Shown: in pieces, positions 10,366 to 19,035 of the stretch
How positions within the stretch are numbered: position 1 is the first letter of the stretch
Layout: every line of letters begins with the position of its first letter
Source: Gluconacetobacter takamatsuzukensis
GTDB lineage: Bacteria > Pseudomonadota > Alphaproteobacteria > Acetobacterales > Acetobacteraceae
Reading direction: 5' to 3'
DNA length: 64,000 nt
NCBI RefSeq assembly: GCF_014174275.1
Contig: NZ_JABEQK010000003.1
Span: 358,989 to 422,988, forward strand
Made by a program: the position numbers and the translations under genes
Notes under the pieces: generated by a model
The model's database searches: none
Told to the model about the DNA's origin: nothing
What the model saw: the letters and a program-made list of their open reading frames with translations, nothing else

Positions 10366-13300
10366 CTAGGCGCGCAGCACGGTCTCGGCCGGGGTGGCAT
10401 AGCCGATCACCTTCGCATATTCGCGCGGCACCAGCTGCCAGAAATGCTGGATGACATTGTCCCATTTATGCAGCATCAGCGCGGCGTAGCGGCTGTGCGT
10501 CTCGCGCGCATGGGTCTCCACCAGCCCGCGCAGCACAGCCTCCCATTTCGGGTCGACCACCCGGTTCCACAGCAGCGTATCGGGGTTGATCCGCTGCTCG
10601 AACGTGCCCTTCTCGTCATAGACGAAGGCCATGCCCCCGGTGAAACCGGCACCGAAATTGTCGCCCGCCTCGCCCAGGATCACCACGGTGCCGCCGGTCA
10701 TGTATTCGCAGCCGTTCGACCCACAGCCCTCGACCACCGCCGTCGCGCCGGAATTGCGCACCGCGAAGCGCTCGCCCGCCTGGCCGGCGGCATACAGCGC
10801 CCCCGCCGTCGCGCCATACAGCACGGTATTGCCGATGATCGCGTTCTCGTTCGACACCAGGTTCGAAGAGGGCGACTGCCGCACCACGATGGTCGCGCCC
10901 GACAGGCCCTTGCCGACATAATCGTTGGCGTCGCCCAGCACTTCCAGCTTCAGCCCCTGCACGGCAAACGCCCCCAGCGACTGCCCGGCCGAGCCGCGCA
11001 GACGCACCGTCAGATGCCCCGGCGCCAGCTTGGACATGCCGAACTGCCGCACGATCAGCGAGGAAATACGCGTGCCGATCGCCCGATGCGTGTTCTGCAC
11101 GTTGTAGTGCAACTGCATCTTCTCGCCATGGTCGAACAGCGGCCGCGCATCGGCGATCATCTGCGCATCCAGCGTCTCGGGCACTTCGTTGCGCCCTTCG
11201 CGCGTGCAATAGCGCGCATGCGGCCCCGGATCGGCCTGCGCGAGCAGCGAATTGAGGTCCAGATCGTCCAGATAATCCGCACCGCGCGACACCTGCCTCA
11301 GCAGGTCGGTCCGCCCGATGATCTCGTTCAGCGAAGAGAAACCGAGCGAAGCCAGGATGTTGCGCACATCCTCGGCGATGAACGAGAACAGGTTGATCAC
11401 CTTCTCCGGCGTGCCCTCGAACTTGCCGCGCAGGGCCTCGTCCTGGGTACACACCCCGACCGGGCAGGTGTTGGAATGGCACTGGCGCACCATGATGCAC
11501 CCCATGGCCACCAGGCTGGCGGTGCCGATGCCGAATTCCTCGGCCCCCAGCATCGCCGCGATCACCACGTCGCGCCCGGTCTTCAGCCCGCCATCGGTGC
11601 GCAGCTTCACCCGGTGGCGCAGCCGGTTCAGCATCAGCACCTGATGCGCCTCCGCCAGCCCCAGCTCCCACGGCAGGCCGGCATATTTGACCGAACTCTG
11701 CGGGCTGGCGCCGGTGCCGCCGCTATGGCCAGAAATCAGGATCGCATCGGCCTTGGCCTTGGCCACGCCGGCGGCAATGGTGCCGATGCCCGACCGCGCG
11801 ACCAGCTTCACCGTGACCGTGGCCTCGGGATTGATCTGCTTCAGGTCGTAGATCAGCTGCGCCAGATCCTCGATCGAATAGATGTCATGATGCGGCGGCG
11901 GCGAAATCAGCGTCACGCCCGGCGTCGCATGCCGCAGCTTCGCGATCAGCCCCGTCACCTTGAAGCCCGGCAGCTGCCCGCCCTCGCCGGGCTTGGCGCC
12001 CTGCGCCATCTTGATCTCGATCTCGCGGCAATCGTTCAGATACTGCGCCGTGACGCCGAAGCGGCCCGAGGCGATCTGCTTGATGGCCGAGGACGCATTG
12101 TCCCCGTTCGGCCGCGGCTTCGCACGCGCGGGGTCCTCGCCCCCCTCGCCCGAATCCGACTTCGCGCCGATCCGGTTCATGGCGATCGACAGGGTCTCGT
12201 GCGCCTCGGGGCTCAGTGCGCCCAGCGAGATCCCCGGCGCGATCAGCCGCTTGCGCAGCTGGGTGATGCTCTCCACCGCCTCGACGGGGATCGGCGTCCG
12301 CCCGCCGCGGAAATCCAGCAGGTCGCGCAGCGCCACCGGCGGCTGGCGCCGCACCGCGTCGGCATAGCGGCGATAGATCGTGAAACTGTCGCTCGCCACC
12401 GCCGTCTGCAACATGTGGATCAGGTTGCCGTCGAAGGCATGGACCTCGCCATGGCGGCGCATCTTGTACTGGCCGCCCACCGGCAGCGCGATCACGTTCT
12501 GGTCCCACGCGATCCGGTGGAAGCTCATCACATTGGTCGCGATGCCCGACAGGCCGATGCCGGAAATACGCGACGGCATGCCGGGGAAAAACTCCGCCGT
12601 CAGCGCCCGCGACAGCCCGATCGCCTCGAAATTATACCCGCCGCGATAGGCCGACACGACCGAGATGCCCATCTTGGACATCACCTTCAGCAGCCCCTTG
12701 TCCACCGCCTTGCGGTACCGCTCCACCGCCTCGCGCAGCGAGATCTCGCCGAACAGCCCGCGCCGCTGCCGGTCGGCAATGCTTTCCTGCGCCAGATAGG
12801 GGTTGATGCTGGTCGCCCCCACCCCGATCGTCACCGCAATGGCATGCACGTCCAGCGCCTCGGCCGAGCGAACGTTCAGCGAGGTAAAGGTCCGCAGCGA
12901 CTGGCGGACCAGATGCGTATGCACCGCCGCCGTGGCCAGGATCATCGGGATATAGGCACGCTCCGCCGACTGCGCCTGGTCGGTCAGGAACAGATGGGTG
13001 CACCCTTCGCGCACCCGGTCCTCGGCCTCGCGCCGGATGCGGGCAATGGCCTCGCGCAGCCCCGCCTCCCCTTCCGCCGCCGGAAAGGTGCAGTCGATCA
13101 CGAAGCCGCTGTCGCCGCAGAAATTACGCAGCGCCTCGAACTCGCCGGTAGTCAGCACCGGGCTGGGCAGTTGCAGCAGGTCGCACTGGACCTCGGATTC
13201 CTCCAGGATGTTGCCCAGATTGCCCAGCCGGGTCAGCAGGCTCATCACCCGCGTCTCGCGCAGGCTGTCGATCGGCGGGTTCGTCACCTGGCTGAACGCC

Positions 13301-14913
13301 TGGCGGAAATAATGCGCCAGCCCCCGATAGCGCGCCGACAGCACCGCCAGCGGCGCATCGTCACCCATCGAGCCGATGGCCTCGGCGGCGGTCTCCACCA
13401 TCGGATGCAGGATGGTCTCCAGCTCCTCCAAGGTGGTGCCGACCGCCAGCTGCCGACGGCGCAGCTCGTCGCGGCCGTACAGTACCGGTTCCTGCACGTC
13501 CGCCCGCACGACCGAGCCGATCTTCTGGATGTTCTTCACCCAGGCGCCGAAATCGCGGCGGCCGGCCAGCAGGTCCAGCAGCGCCTCGTTGCCGTAGAGC
13601 TTCGCCTCCTGCAGGTCCAGGCCGATCATCTGCCCCGGCCCAAGCCGCCCGCGCCGCACGATGTCGGTCTCGGCCACCTTCACCATGCCGGTCTCCGACC
13701 CCACGATCAGCAGCCCGTCCGCCGTCACGGTGTAGCGCAGCGGGCGCAGGCCGCTGCGGTCCAGCCCCGCCACGACCCAGCGCCCGTCGGTGGCGCACAG
13801 CGCCGCCGGCCCGTCCCACGGCTCCATCACCGCGTTGCAATAGGCGTACAGGTCCTGGTGCTTCTGCGGCATGCCCGAATTGCCGCCGACACTGGCCGGC
13901 ACCATCAGCGCCTTGACCATGGGCGCGTCGCGCCCGGCAAAGGTCAGCAGCTCGAACACATTGTCCAGCATCGCGGTGTCCGACCCCGCGGCCTGCACCA
14001 CGGGCTTCAGGTCCTCCATCACCGGGTCCAGCCCCGGGTCCGCCAGCCGCGTCTCGTGGCTCTTCATCCAGTTGACGTTGCCCTGGATCGTGTTGATCTC
14101 GCCGTTATGCGCCAGCCGGCGGAAAGGCTGCGCCAGCTTCCAGGTCGGGAACGTGTTGGTCGAATAGCGCTGGTGATAGATCGCAAAACGGCTGACGAAG
14201 CGCGGGTCCAGCAGGTCGGGATAGAAATCCGTCAGGTTCTCGGCCAGGAACATGCCCTTGTAGATCACCGACCGGCAGGACATCGAGCAGATATACAGGT
14301 CCAGCGAATTGGCCTGCGCACTCTTCTCGATCCGGCGGCGGATCACATACAGGTCGCGCTCGAACGCCTCCTCGTCCCGCCCCGGCAGGTTGCGGATCAT
14401 GATCTGCTCGATCTCGGGCCGGGTGGCATTCGCCTTCTCGCCGATGCACGCGGTATCGATCGGCACCTGCCGCCAGCCATAGATCCCGTAGCCGAAGGCC
14501 AGGATCTCGGTCTCGATGATCTGCCGGCAGCGTTCCTGCGCCGCCAGGTCGGTCTTGGGCAGAAAGATCATCCCGATGGCGATCTGCGTGTCCACGCAGC
14601 CCTCGCCGCCGCTGTGAATCGCCTCGGCAAAGAAATCCTGCGGAATCTCCAGATGAATCCCCGCACCGTCCCCGGTCTTGCCGTCGGCATCGACCGCGCC
14701 GCGATGCCACAGCGCCTTCAGGGCGGCGATCCCGGCATTGACGACCTCGCGCCGCTTGCGCCCGTCCAGCGACGCGATCAGCCCCACGCCGCAGGCATCG
14801 CGCTCCTGCGTGGCGTCGTACAGCCCCGCGATCGCCTCGGCATTCTCCTGCCATTCGGCCACGAACGCCTGGCCGGCATCCCGCGGTCCATGATCCTGGG
14901 TCAACTGGTCCAT
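10366..14913 (-). CDS. gltB: Glutamate synthase (NADPH) large subunit
   Basis: GOGAT alpha subunit, 1515 aa: glutamine + 2-oxoglutarate + 2e- gives two glutamates. Starting at the ATG at 14913, a 40-residue propeptide precedes Cys41 in RDACGVGLIAS, the nucleophile of the class II glutaminase domain exposed by processing. The central and FMN domains follow (MRRHGEVHAFDGNLIHMLQT, GGTGASPQSSVKYAGLPWE). The 3Fe-4S cysteines are in CIMVRQCHSNTCPVGVC. The C-terminal GXGXG beta-helix has GGTVVILGEAGDNFGAGFTG. The gene starts five bases after gltD ends, so gltD-gltB is one transcript in the order opposite to E. coli gltBD. It is the central ammonia-assimilation partner of glutamine synthetase. Confidence 0.97.
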   Translation of the reverse strand: MDQLTQDHGPRDAGQAFVAEWQENAEAIAGLYDATQERDACGVGLIASLDGRKRREVVNAGIAALKALWHRGAVDADGKTGDGAGIHLEIPQDFFAEAIHSGGEGCVDTQIAIGMIFLPKTDLAAQERCRQIIETEILAFGYGIYGWRQVPIDTACIGEKANATRPEIEQIMIRNLPGRDEEAFERDLYVIRRRIEKSAQANSLDLYICSMSCRSVIYKGMFLAENLTDFYPDLLDPRFVSRFAIYHQRYSTNTFPTWKLAQPFRRLAHNGEINTIQGNVNWMKSHETRLADPGLDPVMEDLKPVVQAAGSDTAMLDNVFELLTFAGRDAPMVKALMVPASVGGNSGMPQKHQDLYAYCNAVMEPWDGPAALCATDGRWVVAGLDRSGLRPLRYTVTADGLLIVGSETGMVKVAETDIVRRGRLGPGQMIGLDLQEAKLYGNEALLDLLAGRRDFGAWVKNIQKIGSVVRADVQEPVLYGRDELRRRQLAVGTTLEELETILHPMVETAAEAIGSMGDDAPLAVLSARYRGLAHYFRQAFSQVTNPPIDSLRETRVMSLLTRLGNLGNILEESEVQCDLLQLPSPVLTTGEFEALRNFCGDSGFVIDCTFPAAEGEAGLREAIARIRREAEDRVREGCTHLFLTDQAQSAERAYIPMILATAAVHTHLVRQSLRTFTSLNVRSAEALDVHAIAVTIGVGATSINPYLAQESIADRQRRGLFGEISLREAVERYRKAVDKGLLKVMSKMGISVVSAYRGGYNFEAIGLSRALTAEFFPGMPSRISGIGLSGIATNVMSFHRIAWDQNVIALPVGGQYKMRRHGEVHAFDGNLIHMLQTAVASDSFTIYRRYADAVRRQPPVALRDLLDFRGGRTPIPVEAVESITQLRKRLIAPGISLGALSPEAHETLSIAMNRIGAKSDSGEGGEDPARAKPRPNGDNASSAIKQIASGRFGVTAQYLNDCREIEIKMAQGAKPGEGGQLPGFKVTGLIAKLRHATPGVTLISPPPHHDIYSIEDLAQLIYDLKQINPEATVTVKLVARSGIGTIAAGVAKAKADAILISGHSGGTGASPQSSVKYAGLPWELGLAEAHQVLMLNRLRHRVKLRTDGGLKTGRDVVIAAMLGAEEFGIGTASLVAMGCIMVRQCHSNTCPVGVCTQDEALRGKFEGTPEKVINLFSFIAEDVRNILASLGFSSLNEIIGRTDLLRQVSRGADYLDDLDLNSLLAQADPGPHARYCTREGRNEVPETLDAQMIADARPLFDHGEKMQLHYNVQNTHRAIGTRISSLIVRQFGMSKLAPGHLTVRLRGSAGQSLGAFAVQGLKLEVLGDANDYVGKGLSGATIVVRQSPSSNLVSNENAIIGNTVLYGATAGALYAAGQAGERFAVRNSGATAVVEGCGSNGCEYMTGGTVVILGEAGDNFGAGFTGGMAFVYDEKGTFEQRINPDTLLWNRVVDPKWEAVLRGLVETHARETHSRYAALMLHKWDNVIQHFWQLVPREYAKVIGYATPAETVLRA

Positions 14914-14918
14914 GTCCG

Positions 14919-16373
14919 TCACTCCGCCGCCTGGGCGCACTGCGCCGCCCGATTTTCCAGCCAGCGATGCATCTGCGCCGCCGCATCCCGTCCATCGCGG
15001 ATCGCCCACACCACCAGGCTGGCCCCGCGCACGATATCCCCCGCCGCGAAGACGCCCGGCAGGCTGGTCATGAAACTCTCATGGTCGACCCGCAGCGTGC
15101 CCCAGCGCGACACGGCCAGGTCCGGCTGCCCCCACAGGGTCGGCAGCGGCTCGGGGTCGAAGCCCAGCGCCTTGATCACCAGGTCGGCTTCCAGCACGAA
15201 GGCACTGTCCTCGACCGGCTCGACCGACTGGCGGCCGCTGGCATCGGGCATGCCCAGCTTCATGCGCACGGCGCGCACGCCGCTGACACTGCCATCGCCC
15301 AGAAACGCCTCGGGCGCCGCCAGCCAGACGAAGGAGACCCCTTCCTCCTCGGCATTCTTCACCTCGCGGATCGACCCGGGCATGTTCGCCCGGTCGCGGC
15401 GATACAGGCACTTGACCGATTTCGCCCCCTGGCGGATCGCGGTGCGCACGCAATCCATCGCCGTATCGCCGCCGCCGATCACCACCACCGACTTGCCGGC
15501 GGCATTCAGCGCCGCGCTCTCTTCGGGGGCAAACCGGTCGCCCAGCGACAGCCGGTTCGACATGGTCAGGTAGTCCAGCGCCTTGACGATGCCGTCCAGC
15601 CCCGCGCCCGGTCCGCCGATATCGCGCGACTTGTACACGCCGGTCGCGATCAGCACCGCGTCATGCCGGGCCTGCAACGTCGCGAAAGACAGCGTTCCCG
15701 CCCCGTCCGCATCCGCGATGTCCACACCCAGATGGAACCGTACCCCCGATTCCTCCAGATACAGGTGCCGGCGGGCCACGATGTCCTTTTCCAGCTTGAA
15801 GCCCGGAATGCCGTAGATCATCAGGCCGCCGATCCGGTCGTACCGGTCGTAGACATGCACCTGGTAGCCCTGCTGGCGAAACTGCATCGCTGCCGCCAGC
15901 CCACCCGGCCCGGCACCGATGATGGCGATCGAGGTCTCGCGCTCCACCGGCGGCCGGATCGGCTCCACCCAGCCGCTGGCGAAGGCGGTATCGGTAATAA
16001 AGCGTTCGACAGCGCCGATGGTCACGCTCTCGAACCCCTTCTCGATCACGCAATTGCCCTCGCACAGCCGGTCCTGGGGGCAGATCCGGCCGCAGATCTC
16101 GGGGAAATTGTTGGTGGCGGCCGAAAGCGCATACGCTTCCTCCAGCCGCCCCTCGGCCGTCATCTTCAGCCAGTCGGGGATATTGTTGCCCAGCGGACAA
16201 TGGACCGAGCAGAACGGCACCCCGCATTGCGAGCAACGGCTGGCCTGCTGTTCCGCCTTCTCCACCGCGAATGCGCGATAGATCTCGTCGAAATCGCCGT
16301 TCCGCTCCACGGCCGGCCGCTTGTCGGGCTGGCTCTGCGGCACGGAGACGAATTTCAGCATGTGCTCGACCAT
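14919..16373 (-). CDS. gltD: Glutamate synthase small subunit
   Basis: GOGAT beta subunit, 484 aa, which passes electrons from NADPH through FAD and two 4Fe-4S clusters to GltB. N-terminal cysteine patterns CSQCGVPFCSVHCPLGN and CGRICPQDRLCEGNC are complete. The FAD-binding loop is IIGAGPGGLAAA, the NADPH-binding loop VVIGGGDTAMD, and the C-terminal FAD motif GVFAAGDIVRGASLVVWAI. The ATG at 16373 has AGGGGGG four bases upstream; the second Met at 16361 is less likely. The 16374-16577 gap upstream is AT-rich and should hold the promoter of the gltDB transcript. I found no clear sigma-54 or NtrC site in it, only a GGTCCG-ATC-CGGACC palindrome at 16531-16545. Confidence 0.96.
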   Translation of the reverse strand: MVEHMLKFVSVPQSQPDKRPAVERNGDFDEIYRAFAVEKAEQQASRCSQCGVPFCSVHCPLGNNIPDWLKMTAEGRLEEAYALSAATNNFPEICGRICPQDRLCEGNCVIEKGFESVTIGAVERFITDTAFASGWVEPIRPPVERETSIAIIGAGPGGLAAAMQFRQQGYQVHVYDRYDRIGGLMIYGIPGFKLEKDIVARRHLYLEESGVRFHLGVDIADADGAGTLSFATLQARHDAVLIATGVYKSRDIGGPGAGLDGIVKALDYLTMSNRLSLGDRFAPEESAALNAAGKSVVVIGGGDTAMDCVRTAIRQGAKSVKCLYRRDRANMPGSIREVKNAEEEGVSFVWLAAPEAFLGDGSVSGVRAVRMKLGMPDASGRQSVEPVEDSAFVLEADLVIKALGFDPEPLPTLWGQPDLAVSRWGTLRVDHESFMTSLPGVFAAGDIVRGASLVVWAIRDGRDAAAQMHRWLENRAAQCAQAAE

Positions 16374-16577
16374 CGGTCCCCCCTGGATAACGCCCGACCG
16401 TCACCTGCGGTACGTGTGTTGGCGGAACACCTACGACAGACATATCCGCCATAAAAGACAGCATCACTGCCCTTTATGACAAAAAGCCCCCTCGCGAGCC
16501 ATCCGATCGAACATCCCGCCCGGCCACATAGGTCCGATCCGGACCAATTGGCCATATAGTGCGTTGAGCTTGCTTGT

Positions 16578-17507
16578 TTATGTAATTTTATATCCACCCA
16601 GATAGGATGGAACAATCAATTCCATCGAGGCCGGCCGAATGCCCAGCTGCTCCAGCCCCGGGGCCCCGTCCGCCGCCACATTGTCGCTCGCCAACATCGC
16701 AAGCTGGTCGCGGGTCAGCATCTTCCCGGGCAGGCGTTCCAGCCACATCGCCTGCCACCAGGCCAGGGCCGGCGGCACCGCAACCACCAGCCGGCGCCGC
16801 CCGACCACGGCCACGATCAGGCGCGCGATCTCCTCCATGGTCCGAATCGCCGGCCCGCCGAATTCGAAGACCGCCCCCGCATACCCCTCGCCCGCCAGCA
16901 GCCGCCGGATTCCCTCGGCCACATCGGCGACATGCACCGGCTGCAAGCGCGTCCGCGCGCCATAGACCGGCACGACGGGGCTGAACCGCGCCAGCGTGGC
17001 GAACAGGTTGGTAAAATGATCCTCGGCCCCGAACAGGATCGACGGCCGCACGATCGTCGCCTCGGGCATCGCGCGCAGCACCGCCTCCTCGCCGGCCGCC
17101 TTGCTGCGACCATAGGCCGAGCGACTGTCCGGCGCGGCCCCGATGGCCGAGACATGCACCAGCTTCGCCACCCCGGCCGACGCCGCCAGCCGCGCGACCT
17201 GCTCGGCCCCCTCGACATGCACGGCCTGGAACGTCGCCGGCCCGCGCTCGGCCAGGATTCCCACCAGGTTCACGACGACCTGCGCCCCCTCGACAACCGG
17301 AATCAGCGAGGCATGGTCCAGGATCGAGGCCCCCAGCGGCACGATCTGCCCCACATCGCCCAGCGGCCGCAGCGATGCCGCCCGGTCGGTGCGGCGCGCG
17401 GCCACCCGCACCACATATCCGTCATCGGCCAAGCGCCGCACCACATGGCGCCCCAGGAATCCCGAACCGCCGATTACCGCCGCAACTTTTCGCGTCGTCA
17501 TGTCCAT
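16578..17507 (-). CDS. NDUFA9-like NAD(P)-binding epimerase/dehydratase family protein
   Basis: Atypical short-chain dehydrogenase, 309 aa. The Rossmann loop VIGGSGFLGRHVVRRL opens the protein, then VVNLVGILAERG, VHVSAIGA, YGRSKAAGEEAV (Tyr-x3-Lys retained) and IVRPSILFGAEDHF, the set seen in the complex I NDUFA9 subunit family. In alphaproteobacteria these proteins are predicted to help complex I or quinone metabolism; that is family knowledge only. ATG 17507 (MDMTTRK) or 17501 are the reasonable starts, since the open frame further upstream lacks family residues. It is transcribed away from the tRNA-Leu pair. Confidence 0.85.
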   Translation of the reverse strand: MDMTTRKVAAVIGGSGFLGRHVVRRLADDGYVVRVAARRTDRAASLRPLGDVGQIVPLGASILDHASLIPVVEGAQVVVNLVGILAERGPATFQAVHVEGAEQVARLAASAGVAKLVHVSAIGAAPDSRSAYGRSKAAGEEAVLRAMPEATIVRPSILFGAEDHFTNLFATLARFSPVVPVYGARTRLQPVHVADVAEGIRRLLAGEGYAGAVFEFGGPAIRTMEEIARLIVAVVGRRRLVVAVPPALAWWQAMWLERLPGKMLTRDQLAMLASDNVAADGAPGLEQLGIRPASMELIVPSYLGGYKIT

Positions 17508-17672
17508 CCCCCGAATACGGGGTCGGCCGCACGCGCAGGCTGCCTGCCACGCGCGGAATCCCACCCCTATCCTTTCTTTTCACACCTCTAGCACAACGCC
17601 CGTCCCGCCCGGCCGGACACACCCCGTCGTCCGGCGCATGCAATAAAAACGACACGAATCGCCCCACCCATG

Positions 17673-17701
17673 TTGACCGCCCCCCATGGGCAGAGTAAAC
17701 G
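17673..17701 (+). promoter_or_regulatory. Promoter of first tRNA-Leu
   Basis: TTGACC at 17673-17678, a 17-base spacer, then TAAACG at 17696-17701: a sigma-70-type promoter ending about 33 bases before the tRNA. It is followed by the leader hairpin CCCCG-GAAA-CGGGG at 17712-17725. Confidence 0.6.
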
Positions 17702-17734
17702 CCCCTCACCACCCCGGAAACGGGGGCTTTCTGA

Positions 17735-17821
17735 GCCCAGATGGCGGAATTGGTAGACGCGCAGGTTTCAGGTACCTGTGGCCGCAAGGTCGTGGAAGTT
17801 CGAGTCTTCTTCTGGGCACCA
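17735..17821 (+). tRNA. tRNA-Leu (anticodon CAG), copy 1
   Basis: 87-base class II tRNA. Acceptor arms GCCCAGA (17735-17741) and TCTGGGC (17811-17817) pair, followed by discriminator A and an encoded CCA. The anticodon stem CAGGT/ACCTG encloses loop TTCAGGT, giving anticodon CAG, which reads the abundant CTG codon of this GC-rich genome. A long variable arm (TGGCCGCAAGGTCG region) is typical of leucine tRNA. It is identical to copy 2. Confidence 0.97.
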
Positions 17822-17855
17822 TCTCTTCTGAATACTGAAAAATCAGTGTGCTGGC

Positions 17856-17885
17856 AGGCGCCCGACAATGTCGAGGCGCCTTTTT
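17856..17885 (+). terminator. Intrinsic terminator after tRNA-Leu copy 1
   Basis: AGGCGCC (17856-17862) pairs with GGCGCCT (17875-17881), with additional pairing inside the loop, followed by TTTTT. It lies 35 bases after the first tRNA-Leu, so copy 1 is probably a single-gene transcript separate from copy 2. Confidence 0.75.
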
Positions 17886-17950
17886 GCCGTCTTCCGCCCT
17901 GCGCCGGATACGCCATGTCGTTTCCCACGCGGAATATGTGAAGGGTGCCG

Positions 17951-17979
17951 TTGACCACCCTGTTGTTTCCGAGTAAATC
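17951..17979 (+). promoter_or_regulatory. Promoter of second tRNA-Leu
   Basis: TTGACC (17951-17956), 17-base spacer, TAAATC (17974-17979): same hexamers, spacing and distance to the tRNA as copy 1, but with a diverged spacer sequence except for its last three bases. It is followed by the same CCCCG-GAAA-CGGGG leader hairpin at 17990-18003. Confidence 0.6.
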
Positions 17980-18012
17980 CCCCTCACCACCCCGGAAACG
18001 GGGGCCTTCTAA

Positions 18013-18099
18013 GCCCAGATGGCGGAATTGGTAGACGCGCAGGTTTCAGGTACCTGTGGCCGCAAGGTCGTGGAAGTTCGAGTCTTCTTCTGGGCACCA
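18013..18099 (+). tRNA. tRNA-Leu (anticodon CAG), copy 2
   Basis: Identical in all 87 bases to the copy 278 bases upstream, including the encoded CCA. It ends in GCCCC-TT-GGGGC-type hairpin sequence without a clear T-run. The 18100-18335 gap to the RNase D gene contains nothing else I can support. Confidence 0.97.
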
Positions 18100-18335
18100 T
18101 TTTCCCTACAGCCGGATCGGACATCGCCCCTTGGGGCGGCACGGCGCCCCCGGGCAGCCGGTCGTGGTGGTCGGCACCCCCTCGCGCATGGGCGCTTCCG
18201 TTATTATATGTCCTTCACTGCCCCGGCATCCGGTTACAACGGCATGGCGGCGCGCAGGCATGCGTCTTGCGGATTGGGAATCATGGGCCGTTCTTGCATT
18301 TTCCGTCGTCACGTCTGCAACGCGGGGTCTCACGC

Positions 18336-18965
18336 ATGATCGCCACCACGCCCTCGATCCACCTGCATCGCGGCGACCTGCCCGCCGACGTGACCTTCCA
18401 CGGCCCGATCGCGGTCGATACCGAGGCCATGGGCCTCAAGCCGCATCGCGACCGGCTGTGCCTGGTGCAGATCTCGGCCGGCGACCAGTCCGCGCACCTG
18501 GTACAGATCCTGCCCGGCGCCCCCAGCCCCAACCTAGCCCGCCTGATGGCCGACCCCGCGATCACCAAGCTGATGCACTATGCGCGCTTCGACGTGGCGA
18601 TCCTCCAGCACACGCTGGGCATCACCGTCGCGCCGGTCATCTGCACCAAGATCGCCTCCAAGCTGGTCCGCACCTTCACCGACCGCCACGGGCTGGCCCA
18701 TCTGTGCCGCGAATTGCTGGGGGTCGAACTCAGCAAGCAGCAGCAGACCTCCGACTGGGGCGCCCCGGACCTGACACCCGAACAGCGCGCCTACGCGGCG
18801 TCCGACGTGCTCCACCTGCACGCGCTCTGGGCGAAGCTGGAAGCCCTGCTGCACCGCGAGGGCCGGCGCGACCTGGCCCAGGCCTGCTACGATTTCCTGC
18901 CCGCACGCGCCCGCCTGGACCTGCTGGGATACGAAACGCCGGACATCTTCGCCCACCAGGCATGA
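18336..18965 (+). CDS. rnd: Ribonuclease D-type 3'-5' exoribonuclease (no HRDC domain)
   Basis: 209-aa DEDDy exonuclease that trims tRNA and other structured RNA 3' ends. Exo I is AVDTEAMGL, exo II HYARFDVAIL, exo III YAASDVLHLHALW (the Tyr-Ala-Ala-Ser-Asp of DEDDy enzymes). VICTKIASKLVRTFTDRHGL is the usual RNase D linker. Only the catalytic domain is present; the E. coli enzyme has two additional HRDC domains, while short versions are common in alphaproteobacteria. ATG 18336 starts the conserved part. It lies directly downstream of the two tRNA-Leu genes, which may be coincidental. Confidence 0.88.
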   Translation: MIATTPSIHLHRGDLPADVTFHGPIAVDTEAMGLKPHRDRLCLVQISAGDQSAHLVQILPGAPSPNLARLMADPAITKLMHYARFDVAILQHTLGITVAPVICTKIASKLVRTFTDRHGLAHLCRELLGVELSKQQQTSDWGAPDLTPEQRAYAASDVLHLHALWAKLEALLHREGRRDLAQACYDFLPARARLDLLGYETPDIFAHQA

Positions 18966-19035
18966 TGCCCCCCTTCCCCTCGCGGTCCATCGTTCTGTTT
19001 GACCTGGACCACCGCCATGGCGATACACGGCTGGC

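Larger units (their letters stand above)
17673..18099 (+). repeat. Direct duplication of a tRNA-Leu transcription unit
   Basis: Two units offset by exactly 278 bases (17673-17821 and 17951-18099). They share the -35 and -10 hexamers, a 25-base leader with hairpin and the tRNA; only the promoter spacer and a few leader bases differ. Confidence 0.85.

Noticed and set aside
10444..15573. Very long open frame antisense to gltB and gltD
   Set aside because: Produced by extreme G+C at third positions; the translation is Arg/Gln/His-rich with no family blocks, while the opposite strand carries complete gltB and gltD.
10366..16373. gltD placed before gltB as an unusual order
   Set aside because: Known in other alphaproteobacteria and actinobacteria; not novel in itself.
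16531..16545. GGTCCG-ATC-CGGACC palindrome upstream of gltD, considered as an operator or NtrC-type site
   Set aside because: It does not match a known nitrogen-control consensus, has no second copy nearby, and could equally be a 3'-end hairpin of the upstream gene.
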